This document shows positions 1-9,424 of a stretch of DNA of 64,000 nt, in pieces. Source of the DNA: JAHIKV01 sp963733145 (lineage in GTDB: Bacteria; Planctomycetota; Planctomycetia; Pirellulales; Thermoguttaceae); NCBI GenBank assembly GCA_963733145.1, contig CAVTCJ010000005.1:558001-622000 (forward strand), in the 5' to 3' direction. The translations under genes were made by a program, and so were the position numbers. The notes under the pieces were generated by a model. It searched no databases and was not told the DNA's origin. It saw only the letters and a list, made by a program, of their open reading frames with translations. Position 1 is the stretch's first letter, and each line of letters begins with the position of its first letter.

Positions 1-1
1 A

Positions 2-154
2 CAAGACGGCTATTTGCGGTCGGATGCGCTCTTGCCAGACGAGGAATTCGTGCTCACAATTGAGGCCGATGGATACGCGCGGAAATCGGAGAAGCTCACA
101 CTGCCGGAAGGCGCGATCAAAGAGTTGGAGGTGCGGCTCAAAAAGAAGTCCTGA
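2..154 (+). CDS. C-terminal fragment of a carboxypeptidase-regulatory-like domain protein
   Basis: An open frame enters from the left edge and ends at TGA 152-154, giving about 50 residues. The segment has the pattern of the last beta strands of a transthyretin/carboxypeptidase-regulatory-like domain: DG, then LPDEEF, then IEADGY, then alternating charged and hydrophobic residues ending in lysines. In planctomycetes such domains often close secreted proteins or proteases. Nothing upstream can be seen, so the parent protein and its function are unknown. Confidence 0.5.
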   Translation, partial: QDGYLRSDALLPDEEFVLTIEADGYARKSEKLTLPEGAIKELEVRLKKKS

Positions 155-223
155 TTGAACACCCTACGCGCCTCGCCGCTGAGCCTCATTGCGATGGGGG
201 CATAGTGGCCCTAGAATAGGGCT

Positions 224-962
224 ATGGCGGCCCACGACAGCAAGATCGAACGATTGCCGGCTCGCAAGGACCGGTTTGCCACTACGCATTGGAGCATGGT
301 CGTAAGCGCCGGCGGACCCCGTTCGTCAGAAGCTGAGCCGATCACTGGCTATTTTGTGTGAGAACTACTGGTTCCCGGTCTATGCCTTCGTGCGCCGGGC
401 TGGTCACTCGGCCGAAGACGCACAGGACCTGACCCAGGAGTTCTTCGTCCGCCTGCTGGACAAGCATTTCCTCGCAGCGGCGGATCGCAAAAAGGGGCGG
501 TTCCGAACTTTTCTCCTCACGGCGGTGAAGCGATTCCTGGCAAACGAGTATGACCGCATCCAGGCCAAGAAGCGAGGCGGGGGCCAAACGATCCTGTCAC
601 TGGAAGGTCTTGAAGCCAGGTATTGCCGGGAACCGGCCGATACGCTGACGCCCGAGCGGATTTTCGAGCGACAATGGGCGCTGAGTTTGCTGGACCAGGT
701 TTTGGCCCGCTTGCAGGCCGAGATGACTGCCGACGGCAAGGCCGCGCTGTTCGACGCGCTGAAGGACCATCTGACGGGCAGCCAGTCGGCCGGTTACGCA
801 ACGACCGCGGCCCGCTTGGGTATGACCGAAGGGGCCGTCAAGGCGGCTGCCCACCGGCTCCGGCAGCGCTACCGCGAACTGTTGCGGGAAGAGATCGCGC
901 AGACGGTCGCCAGCCCGGACGAGATTGAGGAGGAGATTCGCTACCTCTTTACCTGCCTGTAG
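224..962 (+). CDS. ECF-type RNA polymerase sigma factor (one frameshift near 330)
   Basis: From TTG 354 the frame encodes region 2 of an ECF sigma factor (ENYWFPVYAFVRR, DLTQEFFVRLL) and a region 4 helix-turn-helix near the C-terminus (TAARLGMTEGAVKAAAHRLR). The matching N-terminus (RFATTHWSMVVSAGG) starts at ATG 224 in another frame. The two join near 330-335, where the sense changes to SLAILCENYW. I therefore take 224 as the start of a protein of about 245 residues with one indel. The kinase gene begins about 180 bases downstream, the known planctomycete pairing of ECF factors with Ser/Thr kinases, so phosphorylation-linked control is a reasonable inference. The family assignment is firm; the promoter target is unknown. 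Confidence 0.85.
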
Positions 963-1031
963 TTACGGACATTCCGGTTTTGGCGGTAACTTTTCCGTCC
1001 GTTTGCTTAAAGTAGGTATAGGGGTGAACCG

Positions 1032-1143
1032 GATCAGGACCGATACCATGGAAAAGGGGACAGTCCCCATTTGTGCGGAGCACCCGAAGGGCCGTTCCGG
1101 CAAATGGGGACTGTCCCCTTTTCCGACCAGGATCAATACCATG
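1032..1143 (+). repeat. GGGACAGTCCC-type palindromic element with duplicated flank
   Basis: Arms 1051-1073 and 1101-1123 are inverted copies containing GGGGACAGTCCCC. On either side lie near-identical 19-base stretches (1032-1050 and 1125-1143), each ending in ATG. This looks like a target duplication made when the palindrome entered the kinase start region. ATG 1048 is in frame with ATG 1141, so initiation there would add 31 residues encoded by the repeat. Confidence 0.7.
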
Positions 1144-4119
1144 AGCGACGAGCGCCAGTGTCCACAGTGCGGAGCCGCCTTGCCGGCCCAGTCTCCACAA
1201 GGGCTCTGTCCGGGCTGCCTTCTGAAATGGGGGTTGGAGAGCCAGACCGGGGGCGCGGAAGGCGGAAGCCAGCCCGCGGCGGCCGATCGCCCACCGCCCA
1301 CGCCGGAGGAAATAGCGGCCTATTTCCCCGACCTGGAGATTTTGGAACTTGTCGGCCGGGGCGGCATGGGCGTGGTCTACAAGGCCCGGCAAAAGCGGCT
1401 CGACCGGCTGGTGGCGCTCAAAATCCTCGCGCCGAAGATCGGCCAGGACCCGGCCTTTGCCGAGCGATTTGCCCGCGAGGCTCGGGCAATGGCCATGCTC
1501 AGCCATCCGCATATCGTCGCCGTCCACGATTTCGGGCAAACTCCCCTCGCCCCGTCGGGGAGAGGGGCCGGGGGTGAGGGCTCTCTCTACTACTTCCTCA
1601 TGGAGTTCGTTGACGGGGTGAATCTGCGGCGGCTGCTCGACACGGGCAAGCTCGCGCCCGAGGAAGCATTGGCCATCGTTCCGCAAATCTGCGAGGCGCT
1701 GCAATACGCCCACGATCATGGCGTGGTCCACCGCGACATCAAGCCGGAGAACGTGCTGCTGGACAAGGAAGGCCGGGTCAAGATCGCCGACTTCGGCATC
1801 GCGAAGCTGGTCGGCAAGGAGGCGAAAGACCTGACGCTGACCGGCGCTGGCCAAATCATGGGCACGCCGCAGTACATGGCCCCCGAGCAGATCGAGCATC
1901 CACTCCAGGTCGATCATCGCGCCGACATTTATTCCTTGGGCGTAGTCTTCTACCAGATGCTCACCGGCGAGCTTCCCATCGGCCGCTTCGCCCCGCCCTC
2001 AAAGAAAGTGCAGATCGACGTGCGGCTCGATGAAGTCGTTCTTCGCGCATTGGAAAAGGAGCCCGAGCACCGCTATCAGCAGGCGAGCGAAATCAAAACG
2101 CGGGTTGAGACTATTGCAACGACACCGTGGGTGGGAGGTACTGCCACGCCGATGATTTCTGTCACCAATCAGACGGATCGCATTATTAGAGTGGGCTTGC
2201 TCTCCGTGTGGTTTGCGATTCTTGCCGGTTTGGCAATTATGTTTTTCCGGGAAGGGAGCGTTGGCGCCGGTTCCGTTTATTTGTTGTTCCTGGTCGCCAG
2301 TTTCGGTGGCCTGCTGGGCACTCTCTGGTATCGTGGTGGCCTTCAGTCAATAGGATCCGCTTTGCGAACTGAAGGTGCAATTGCGGGCAACACATCCTCC
2401 CGTCCGGAGACAATCGCGTCCACGCCAGTAATCGCGCCCAAGAATACGTCTGGCGTGGCCGAGTTGAAAGAAGTCCTCTTTGGAACTGCCGCCCGGATAG
2501 TGTTAACGGTGATCTTTCTTCTCGGTGTAGCAACAAGCGTTTTTGGCAATGGCAGCCGGGATACTGCTGTCATGGCCGTCATTTGTCTTGGCGTAGGTTT
2601 TATTGGACTCGCATGGGCATACGGTGATGTACGCGCTGCGCGTTCCCGTGCCGCTCAATCCACTAAAGCCTCGTCGCCGGGTGCCACTGGCTCCACCGGT
2701 GTATCGTCATCGGATGATGCCTCGGTCGAGTGGGCCGGAAGACAGGTCAATGCGCCGGCAACCGGGCTGCTCATTACTGGGTTGTTCAACTGGCTCGTGG
2801 TGATACCCGTGGTGATATGGGTCCTGATACCTATGGTGGCGGTCCTCACCGCTCACAATAATCCGGGTGCCCTGCTCGTCGTCGTACCGCTCTCCCTCAT
2901 GGCACTAAGCAGCTTGATGATTTTCGCCGCCTTAAAGATGAAGCGGCTGCAAACCTACTGGTTGGCTGTCGCCGCCGGCATCCTGGCAATCATCATTTCG
3001 CCCGGCAATGTGATTGGCCTACCCATCGGCATCTGGGCGCTGGTGGTCTTGAGCCAGCGCGACGTGCGGATGGCGTTCGCAGGCAACGGTCATATTAAAA
3101 ATGGTCGAACGTCGGCATCTGCTGACGGCAAAGACAAGACAATCGGAATCACGGCCCTTGTGTTATGTCTCTCGGGAATTCCGCTTGCCTTATTGCTTGC
3201 CGCGGTTGCCGGAAGGAACTGGTCTGTATGGACATTCTTAGTGCTAATGTTCTCGATCATAATGGCCGCTCTTCTCTGCGGACTTTTCGGATGGAGATCG
3301 GCGGCGGGAAAAGTCGCCATTATCATCTCAAGCCTCTGCCTGCTTGCTGCCGTGGCGTTTCTGGGCGTCGTATTATATTACGAGTTGCCGAAGATACATC
3401 GCGATTTCGGCGGTTGGCCATCCATCGAGCGGCTTTCGCCTCGCAGAACTGCCCTGAAATGGGGTACGTCGATATTGCGAAGCATCCCGGTGGCCCGTGG
3501 ATCGCCAAGCTGCCGCAAGGGGAAATCGAACTGGTGGCTATTTCACGCCATCCATCCAAAGGCGAGCCGTGGTGGCGGCCCGACGGCTCGCCATTTACCG
3601 GAAAAGTGATTGAAAACACCAGCGAGAAGGACTTTCCGAACCGGCACGGTTACGACTTCGTGATCCGTCCGCACGGCCTCGAACACGCCTCGCTGCCCGT
3701 CTGGAAGCTCGTAGGAGGGGGCCGCGATGCAACCGGCGGGCCTGCAATGCCGGACTATGGCGAACTGACGAAAGACTACTATGTGCAATGCCTTTCTTTC
3801 CCACAGTCGGTACGATCGGCAACATTGCCGTCAGTTCGGGGTGGCGATCGGAGCGTGGAAGACTCTCAGCTCATGCGACCGAAACGGCATTTCGAGCCAT
3901 CCGCCAGATTTGGCAAGCGGCTCGTGGTTCCCAAAGCCGGTGGAAACGGCAGATGGGAACGTGGTCGTGAACGTCGCCTATTCGATAACCGATCAACAGG
4001 TGCGGCTCACGGTGATCGACGTAAACGGCAAGGAACATACCAAGGCATGGGGAAGCGGCGTTTCGCAACTCAAGGAATACCGGCAGGTGATGGCCACCTT
4101 CCGCGGTCTGATCAGTTAG
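1141..4119 (+). CDS. Zinc-ribbon Ser/Thr protein kinase with multi-TM C-terminal region (frameshifted)
   Basis: From ATG 1141 the protein opens with a zinc ribbon (CPQCGA and CPGC). A Hanks-type kinase domain follows at residues of about 60-330, with GRGGMGVV, VALK, HRDIKPEN, DFG and APE all present, so the catalytic set is intact. About ten hydrophobic segments follow (roughly nucleotides 2170-3400). A C-terminal region containing PSKGEPWWRPDG, HGYDFVIR and VAIGAWKTL then has to be read through frame changes near 3450, 3785 and 3840. An in-frame TAG at 4117-4119 interrupts what appears to continue as KEFRFQARPYHWVEF. The ECF sigma gene directly upstream is the usual partner. A 42-base palindrome is embedded in the kinase coding sequence. 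Substrates are unknown. Confidence 0.85.
1541..1582 (+). repeat. CCCTCTCCC-type palindromic element inside kinase coding sequence
   Basis: The stretch reads as the common GC-rich palindrome with arms CTCCCCTCGCCCC and GGGGAGAGGGG followed by GGGGGTGAGGGCT. It translates in frame as TPLAPSGRGAGGEG between VAVHDFG and LYYFLMEFVDG of the kinase N-lobe. Other copies lie at 16752-16792 (in a lipoprotein gene) and 17264-17385 (two intergenic copies). Confidence 0.8.
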
Positions 4120-5486
4120 AGCAAGATCAAGGAGTTCCGTTTCCAAGCCCGGCCATACCACTGGGTCGAGTTTCGCAATGTGGCATTGCGACCGCAGGAG
4201 CCGAGCACTGACGGAGCCAGTGGCACGCCAGCGCCGATTCCGGCAGAGAAGCCCGCCGCCGCGGCCGACGCTGAGGCGCCAGGCTCGAACGGGCAGATCG
4301 CAAACGGCTTGTCGGCACCTGGAAAATTGTGGACTTGGACCCGATCAGGTTTTTCAAGAACTTGGGGGTTCCGGTCGATGGCAAGCGGGAGACCGGCGTG
4401 CCCATGACGCGAGAGGAAGCGCTGGCGACCGCCAATCGCCAGCCAATCGTCATCACGGAACGCTTCCTTGAGCCGCGAGTGGAATATACGCTCGACCCGA
4501 CGAAGAATCCCAAGACGATCGACCTGCTCTACGAAGGCAAGACGATGATAGTGGGGATTTACGATTTGCAAGGCGACCGCTTGCGGATTCGAGCGGATTC
4601 GCCGCCGAACCGGCCGAAATCCTTCGAGCGGGCCGGTGATGACGACTCATCCGTGCTTGAGGTCCTGAAACGTGTGGCCAAGACCCCGCCGCCACAAGGT
4701 CCGGTGTTGATTTACGAAGTCGATCCGGCTTCTAGCCCGACTGACCTCTCCACTGCCGAAACGGATAAGCTGCTGAAAGCGATTGACCGACGACTCAACG
4801 CCGGGCTAGAGAAGCTTGCCCAGGTTCGGAAATTGGACGACGGCCGGATTGAAGTTGCACTGATGCGCGACAATGACAAAGACCGGCAGCGGGTCGAGCG
4901 GCTGTTGGCCAAGCCCGGCACGCTGGAGTTCCGCATCCTGGCCAATGAGCGAGACAACAAGGAATTGATCGAGCAGGCCCGGAAAGAGCCATCCAAGGCG
5001 GGAGTGCTCGATGCTTCCGGCAAGCGATTGGCCTGGTGGGTGCCGGTCAAAGAGGGCGAAGAGAAGAGTTTTGCCGGCAGCCCGGATATTGTGCGGCGCA
5101 CCAAGAACACGGATCACCGCGAGGTCATGGAGATTCTCGTCGTCGCCGACCCGTACAACGTGACCGGCGCGTATCTGACAAAGGCCGCAGTCGTTGCCGA
5201 CCAGCGAGGCAAGCCCTGCATCGAATTTACGTTCAACGAGAATGGCGGGCAACTCTTCGCCGAGCTGACTGGCGACCATCTGCCCGACGCGAAGACCGGG
5301 TTCCACTACAGGCTGGGCATTATTCTTGATGGCGAACTCTGGTCCGCGCCCTTGATCCACAGCGTCATCCACAACAAAGGGCAGATCAGCGGCTCCTTCA
5401 CCGACGAGCAGGCATCCGAAATCGCCGATGGCTTAAATGCCGGAAGTCTGCCCGCCCGCCTTCGCTTGGTGCAGAAGCCAAAGTGA
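4120..5486 (+). CDS. TIGR03067-like plus SecD-head-like domain protein, likely 3' part of the kinase gene
   Basis: Read from about 4290 in the frame that ends at TGA 5484-5486, the sequence starts RLVGTWKIVDLDP, the hallmark opening of the planctomycete TIGR03067 domain, which runs to about 4620. After a linker comes a region resembling the periplasmic P1 head of SecD: GTLEFRILANE near 4920, then FTFNENGGQLFAELTGDH, LGIILDGELWSAPLI, and ISGSFTDEQASEIADGLNAG. The transmembrane part of SecD is absent, so this is not a working translocase subunit. The stretch 4120-4290 carries kinase-tail sequence in the kinase frame. There is no convincing ribosome binding site or natural start at 4329, which favours one composite kinase protein split by indels and a TAG. 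Confidence 0.6.
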
Positions 5487-6002
5487 ACACCTCCGCCGCC
5501 AGGCACGTGAACCCGTGCGACGTGAGACAAGTCAGCAATTGACCGTTAATTGACGCAGACGTAGGCCCGGCCGCGCTGCCCTTGACAGAGGGACGCGGGT
5601 GCCAGATCCCAACCCAAGCCGGCCGAACCCGATCGGGGCAGATTCGGCGCCCCGAAAAAGGAACGATAAACGGCACGATTTGCCCGCCCAAACGCGGGTG
5701 GGTTGCCTGAAGTCCTGGTGGGCTCGACCTTGGGCGTCCCAAATGTTTAACTATCGAGACACACAGCCGGTTTTCGATTGGTCGGCGGTGCAGGCCCGTC
5801 GGCACACTTAGCCACGGACAAATTGACGTATTTCTTCTGAAACACATTTGCGGATATTATCGAGTTATATTCCCAAGATTCTGTCGCCTAGGTGGCAGGG
5901 ACCACACATGATTCCGATTTCATAACGTATCCTGACACCTGGTACGGACCCACTAGATTGAGGAGCATGATAGTGATTGTCAACTCTTGGAGGCACGCGG
6001 CA
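5487..6002. other. Intergenic region, no gene recognised
   Basis: About 500 bases without a supported coding frame. It is more AT-rich after 5815. A ribosome binding site GGAGG sits at 5989-5993, nine bases before ATG 6003. No clear promoter or terminator was recognised. Confidence 0.4.
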
Positions 6003-7609
6003 ATGCAATTCACAAAGACTCTTCTCGTTTCCAGCCTGTTCCTGTGGATTTCCACATTAGAAGCGTTTGACGGGACATCCACTCCCCGACCGGAGCAATT
6101 GAAGTCGGCTGCCTGGTGGCGGGAACAGGCCGTTCGTTACACCGATGAGATCGCCGATGCGGACGCTCGGGGGCGGGCGCATTACGCCCTGGCCTATTCC
6201 CTTGCCGGGGGTGGCGACCTCGACGCGGCGCGGGCGTCGGCAGGGAAGATCAATAACCCGCAATTGCGAGTCTACGCTCATTGTTTCGTGGCGAAGACTT
6301 ACAAACAGAAGGGCGACGACAACGCCTGCCTGTCGGAGCTTCAAGAGGCCAGAAAGGTGGCACTGGAATGGGCAAACATCTCTGGTGATTCGGCGGTGAT
6401 CCATGCTTACGTCGATATGGGATACCTGGCGGAGGCGGTTGCGTTCGCGACGGAAATCCCCGCCGACTCCCCCAATCGCACTTACAGCCTGCAGAATACG
6501 GCTGCGGCGCTTGCCGAGAAGGGCCACCTGGACATGGCGCTCGACCTGGTCGAGCACCGTATCCCACCTATTGGCAGGGAGGGGGCCTTGTCACAAATGG
6601 CCAACGCCTGCGCTGGAAAATTGCGGCTCCAAGACGTTGAGAAACTTACGGCGCAGATGACGAACGTCGAGTTCCAGAATCGCGCCTACGTCCATTTGGT
6701 GGAGGCACTCGTTCAGGCCGATCGTCTGGCGGAGGCAGCCTCGTTCGCAGACCGCATTTCCGATCCGGCGCGCAAGAGGCCGCGCAAGCGCGAATCGCGG
6801 CCAAGGCGGCAAAGAATGACAGCGCTGAGGCCCTCCGGTCGCGCGTTGAGAAGGCGACGACGCGCGACGAAAAGCTGGCGATCTACGACGTGCTCTTCAC
6901 CAAGTTGGTCGACGCCGGAGATGTCGCTGCCGCCGAGGCGGTCATCGAGTCGATGGTAAAGACCATCAAAGCGTCCCCTCGCAAACCTAGCCCGTCGAAG
7001 TTCGGCAAGTTTAACGATGCCGTGGCCGTTGTCACGGCGCAAGCAAAGTATCTTCAGACTGCCAAGGCTCTCGCGCAGAAAGGTGATCGGAAGGGCAGTC
7101 TCTTGCGGGTCGCCCGGGCCAGAAAGGCCATCACCGATCTCCCCAACGAGGCCGGCCTGGGCAAGTTCCTGCTTGTTGCCGGGCTCGTGCGGTCCGAGAT
7201 CGAGATTGGCGACCTAAGCGGCGCCCGGAGCACGTTGGGCCAACTGAAGACCGACTTTAGCCGTTCGACTGCCGCAGCCGCTGTCGCCGTCGCTCTGATC
7301 AAGTCGGGCGACGTGAAATCGGGCTTGCAGGTCGCCGAGATGATTACCGCTCCCATTGGCAGGGGCGAGGCAATGGGAAACGTAGCATCGGCGCTGCTCC
7401 ACGCCAAGGAATTGCGGGCGACAAAGGAATTGCTGCGAAAGCTCGGCGACGCTAGTGACGATGCCAGAGCATTCAGGGCTGCCGGCGCAACCATGATGGA
7501 GTTGGGCCTGGGCGCGGAACTGCATCAATGGGTCGGCGAAATGACCTCCAACGTCGCACGCGCATACCTATGCCTGGGGGCCGCGGACGCAAAGACTCGG
7601 CGGCCATAG
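6003..7609 (+). CDS. Secreted alpha-helical repeat protein, TPR-like (one frameshift near 6775)
   Basis: ATG 6003 is chosen because GGAGG lies nine bases upstream and because it opens a clear signal peptide (MQFTKTLLVSSLFLW). The mature part is made of repeated helix pairs such as GDLDAARASAGKI, GYLAEAVAFATEIP, GHLDMALDLVE and GDVKSGLQVAEMI, a tetratricopeptide-like solenoid of about 530 residues. The frame shifts near 6775 (SDPARKR to the AEALRSRVEKAT segment). The end comes 106 bases before an IS66 remnant, so the natural C-terminus may have been altered. No enzymatic motif is visible; a periplasmic scaffold or adaptor role is inference from the fold only. Confidence 0.7.
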
Positions 7610-7714
7610 CGAGGGTGGACTGGCAACCACGGTTTGCTCCACCGAACCCCGCAAGCAACGCCGTATGGTCAACCGCGCCGTCGGCGCCTTGCGTCCCTGG
7701 AAGGCACCCCAGCC

Positions 7715-7957
7715 GTGAACGACTGCGCCGACCTGCGAATCTTTCTCTGCACCACGCCCACAGATATGCATTACAGTTTCGATCGCCTCATGGGGCGTGT
7801 GCGGGAGGTCTTTGACCAGGACCCGTTGTCGGGCCATCTGTTTCTCTTCCTCAATCGCACGCGCGATCACCTCAAGGTCCTCTTTTGGGACCAGGACGGT
7901 TTCTGCATCTGGTACAAAAAGCTGGAAACAGAAGACACCCAAATCTTCGGCTTTGCA
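7715..7957 (+). pseudogene. tnpB: IS66-family TnpB (Orf2) fragment
   Basis: From GTG 7715 the translation matches the N-terminal three quarters of IS66 Orf2/TnpB: RIFLCTTPTDMHYSFDRL, VREVFDQDPLSGHLFLF, VLFWDQDGFCIWYKKLE. Similarity stops near 7950, where an IS630 transposase fragment begins in a different frame. IS66 Orf2 is normally about 115 residues, so roughly 80 are left. No IS66 terminal repeat or TnpC was found nearby. Confidence 0.85.
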
Positions 7958-8424
7958 GAAATCGGACGACCACGCTCTTCGCCGCGATCGACATGGCCGA
8001 GGGCCAGCTGATCGGAACGTGCATGGCGAAACACCGGCGCCAGGAGTGGATCAAATTCTTGTGGCGGATCGACGAGGAAACGCCGTCGGACTTGGCCCTG
8101 CACGTCATCGTAGACAACTACGCGACGCATCAGCATCCGCGCGTGAGGTCGTGGCTGAAACGGCATCCTCGGTTCCACCTGCATTTCACTCCGACGAGTA
8201 GTTCGTGGCTGAACATGATCGAATGTTGGTTTCGGGAAATCACGCCGAAGCGATTGCGTCGCGGCACGTTCCGCAACGTTTCCGAATTGATTGAAGCCAT
8301 CCAATCGTGCATCGACGCCCACAACGCGAACCCTCGCCCGTTTACCTGGACCGCCAAGGCGGATGAAATACGCGCCAAAATCGAACGTGCCCGCAACGTC
8401 CTTCATAAAACCCCAACAGCGTGA
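7958..8424 (+). pseudogene. IS630-family transposase, C-terminal fragment
   Basis: The frame ending at 8424 begins at the junction as RTTTLFAAIDMAEGQ and continues with the IS630 DDE core: HVIVDNYATHQHP (second Asp) and SSSWLNMIECWF (Glu), then the C-terminal helix region (NPRPFTWTAKADEI). The helix-turn-helix and the first catalytic Asp are missing, so it cannot transpose. It abuts the IS66 fragment directly, which suggests one IS inserted in the other and both then lost sequence. Confidence 0.85.
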
Positions 8425-8888
8425 ATCACTACACTAGCAGCCGAGGGCACGGCGGCTTGCGGCGTCATCAAAGCCATCCCCTCTTCCCTGCTCCCGGTCA
8501 TTTTCGCCAACGCGAGGCCAATGTAAACCTCCGGTGAACCCGGAGCCAACGGCAACGGCGCGTCTGTTTACGGTTTTGAAGTCCGTTGGTCCGGCAAGTG
8601 AGCGTCCACTCGGCGTCAATCATTTTGAGCGTAGCGAAGAATCCGGGCTGAGACACGGTTTCAGAAGAGATTCTCCGCTACGCTCAGAATGAGGGTGTTT
8701 TCCCGCCCCGTGAAAGGTCACGTCCGGCACACGCCGTCGCCGTGGGCTCCGAGCTAAACGAAGCAGTACAGGCCGGTTCTCGCAACTCATTGCTGCGAAT
8801 AGCCTTACGGCTCATCCTCTCCGCCGCGGATAATTTTCGCATGTATAATCGCGGACTAACGACAATAGATAGTAGGAGGAGCCTTGTC
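8425..8888. other. Intergenic region with palindromic element
   Basis: No supported gene. It begins with an ACTACACTAG-containing stretch resembling the outer arm of the palindrome at 49651-49825. It holds the TGAGCG-type palindrome at 8620-8692 and ends with a strong ribosome binding site TAGGAGGAG (8872-8880) for the next gene. Confidence 0.5.
8620..8692. repeat. TGAGCG-AGCGAAGAATC palindrome, copy 1
   Basis: Left arm 8620-8643 and right arm 8669-8692 are imperfect inverted copies of a 24-base unit containing TTGAGCGTAGCGAAGAATC. Related copies occur at 32560-32621 and 38106-38178, in unrelated intergenic contexts. Confidence 0.8.
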
Positions 8889-9424
8889 GTGAGCGAGTCC
8901 GCATTGAGCGATGAATTCCTGGCCTTGATCTCGCCTTGTCAGAGCAGGCTCTTCGGCTACCTCTATTCGATGCTGCACAACCTCGACGACACGGAGGACG
9001 TGTTGCAGCAGGCCGTGTTGGCAATGTGGCGGAGCTTCGACAAGTACGACCGCGGCCGGAGCTTCCTCCCCTGGGCAATGCAGTTCGCCAAGCTCACCGC
9101 CCTGAACCACGTCCGCGCCAAACGGCGCGGCCGGATCGTGTTCAACGAGGAACTGGTGCTGCTGATGGCCGAGAGCGGCGCCGCCGCCGGTGACGACGCC
9201 GACTCCCTGGCCGGCTATCAGGACTCGCTGCTCCGCTGCATGGATCGGCTTTCGTCCGGCGACCGCGGCCTGATCCAGCTTTGCTACTTCGAGAGGTGCA
9301 GCGTCACGGCCGTGGCCGAGCGGCTCGGCCGCGCCCGCAGAGCGTCTGCAATTCGCTGCGGCGCATCCGCGGGCTGCTGTTCGACTGCATCGAAGAATCG
9401 ACCGGCGGGGAGGACGACGCATGA
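8889..9424 (+). CDS. ECF sigma factor of locus 1 (frameshift near 9340)
   Basis: GTG 8889 has TAGGAGGAG upstream. Region 2 is visible (RLFGYLYSMLHNLDDTEDV, FLPWAMQFAKLTALNHVRAK) as well as region 4 (DRGLIQLCYFERCSVTAVAERLGRA). The expected ending PQSVCNSLRRIRGLLFDCI is found in the next frame. One missing C near 9340 explains the switch, giving about 179 residues. The stop overlaps the start of the FecR-like gene by ATGA, so the two are translationally coupled. This arrangement indicates a sigma/anti-sigma pair that probably controls the downstream surface-protein genes. Confidence 0.88.

Noticed and set aside
4117..4119. TAG as a recoded sense codon
   Set aside because: Other frame errors lie on both sides and no suppressor tRNA or repeated in-frame TAG was seen; an error or real stop is more likely.
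4329..5486. A genuine SecD translocase subunit
   Set aside because: Only the periplasmic head-like part is present; no SecD/SecF membrane helices and no adjacent secF or yajC.
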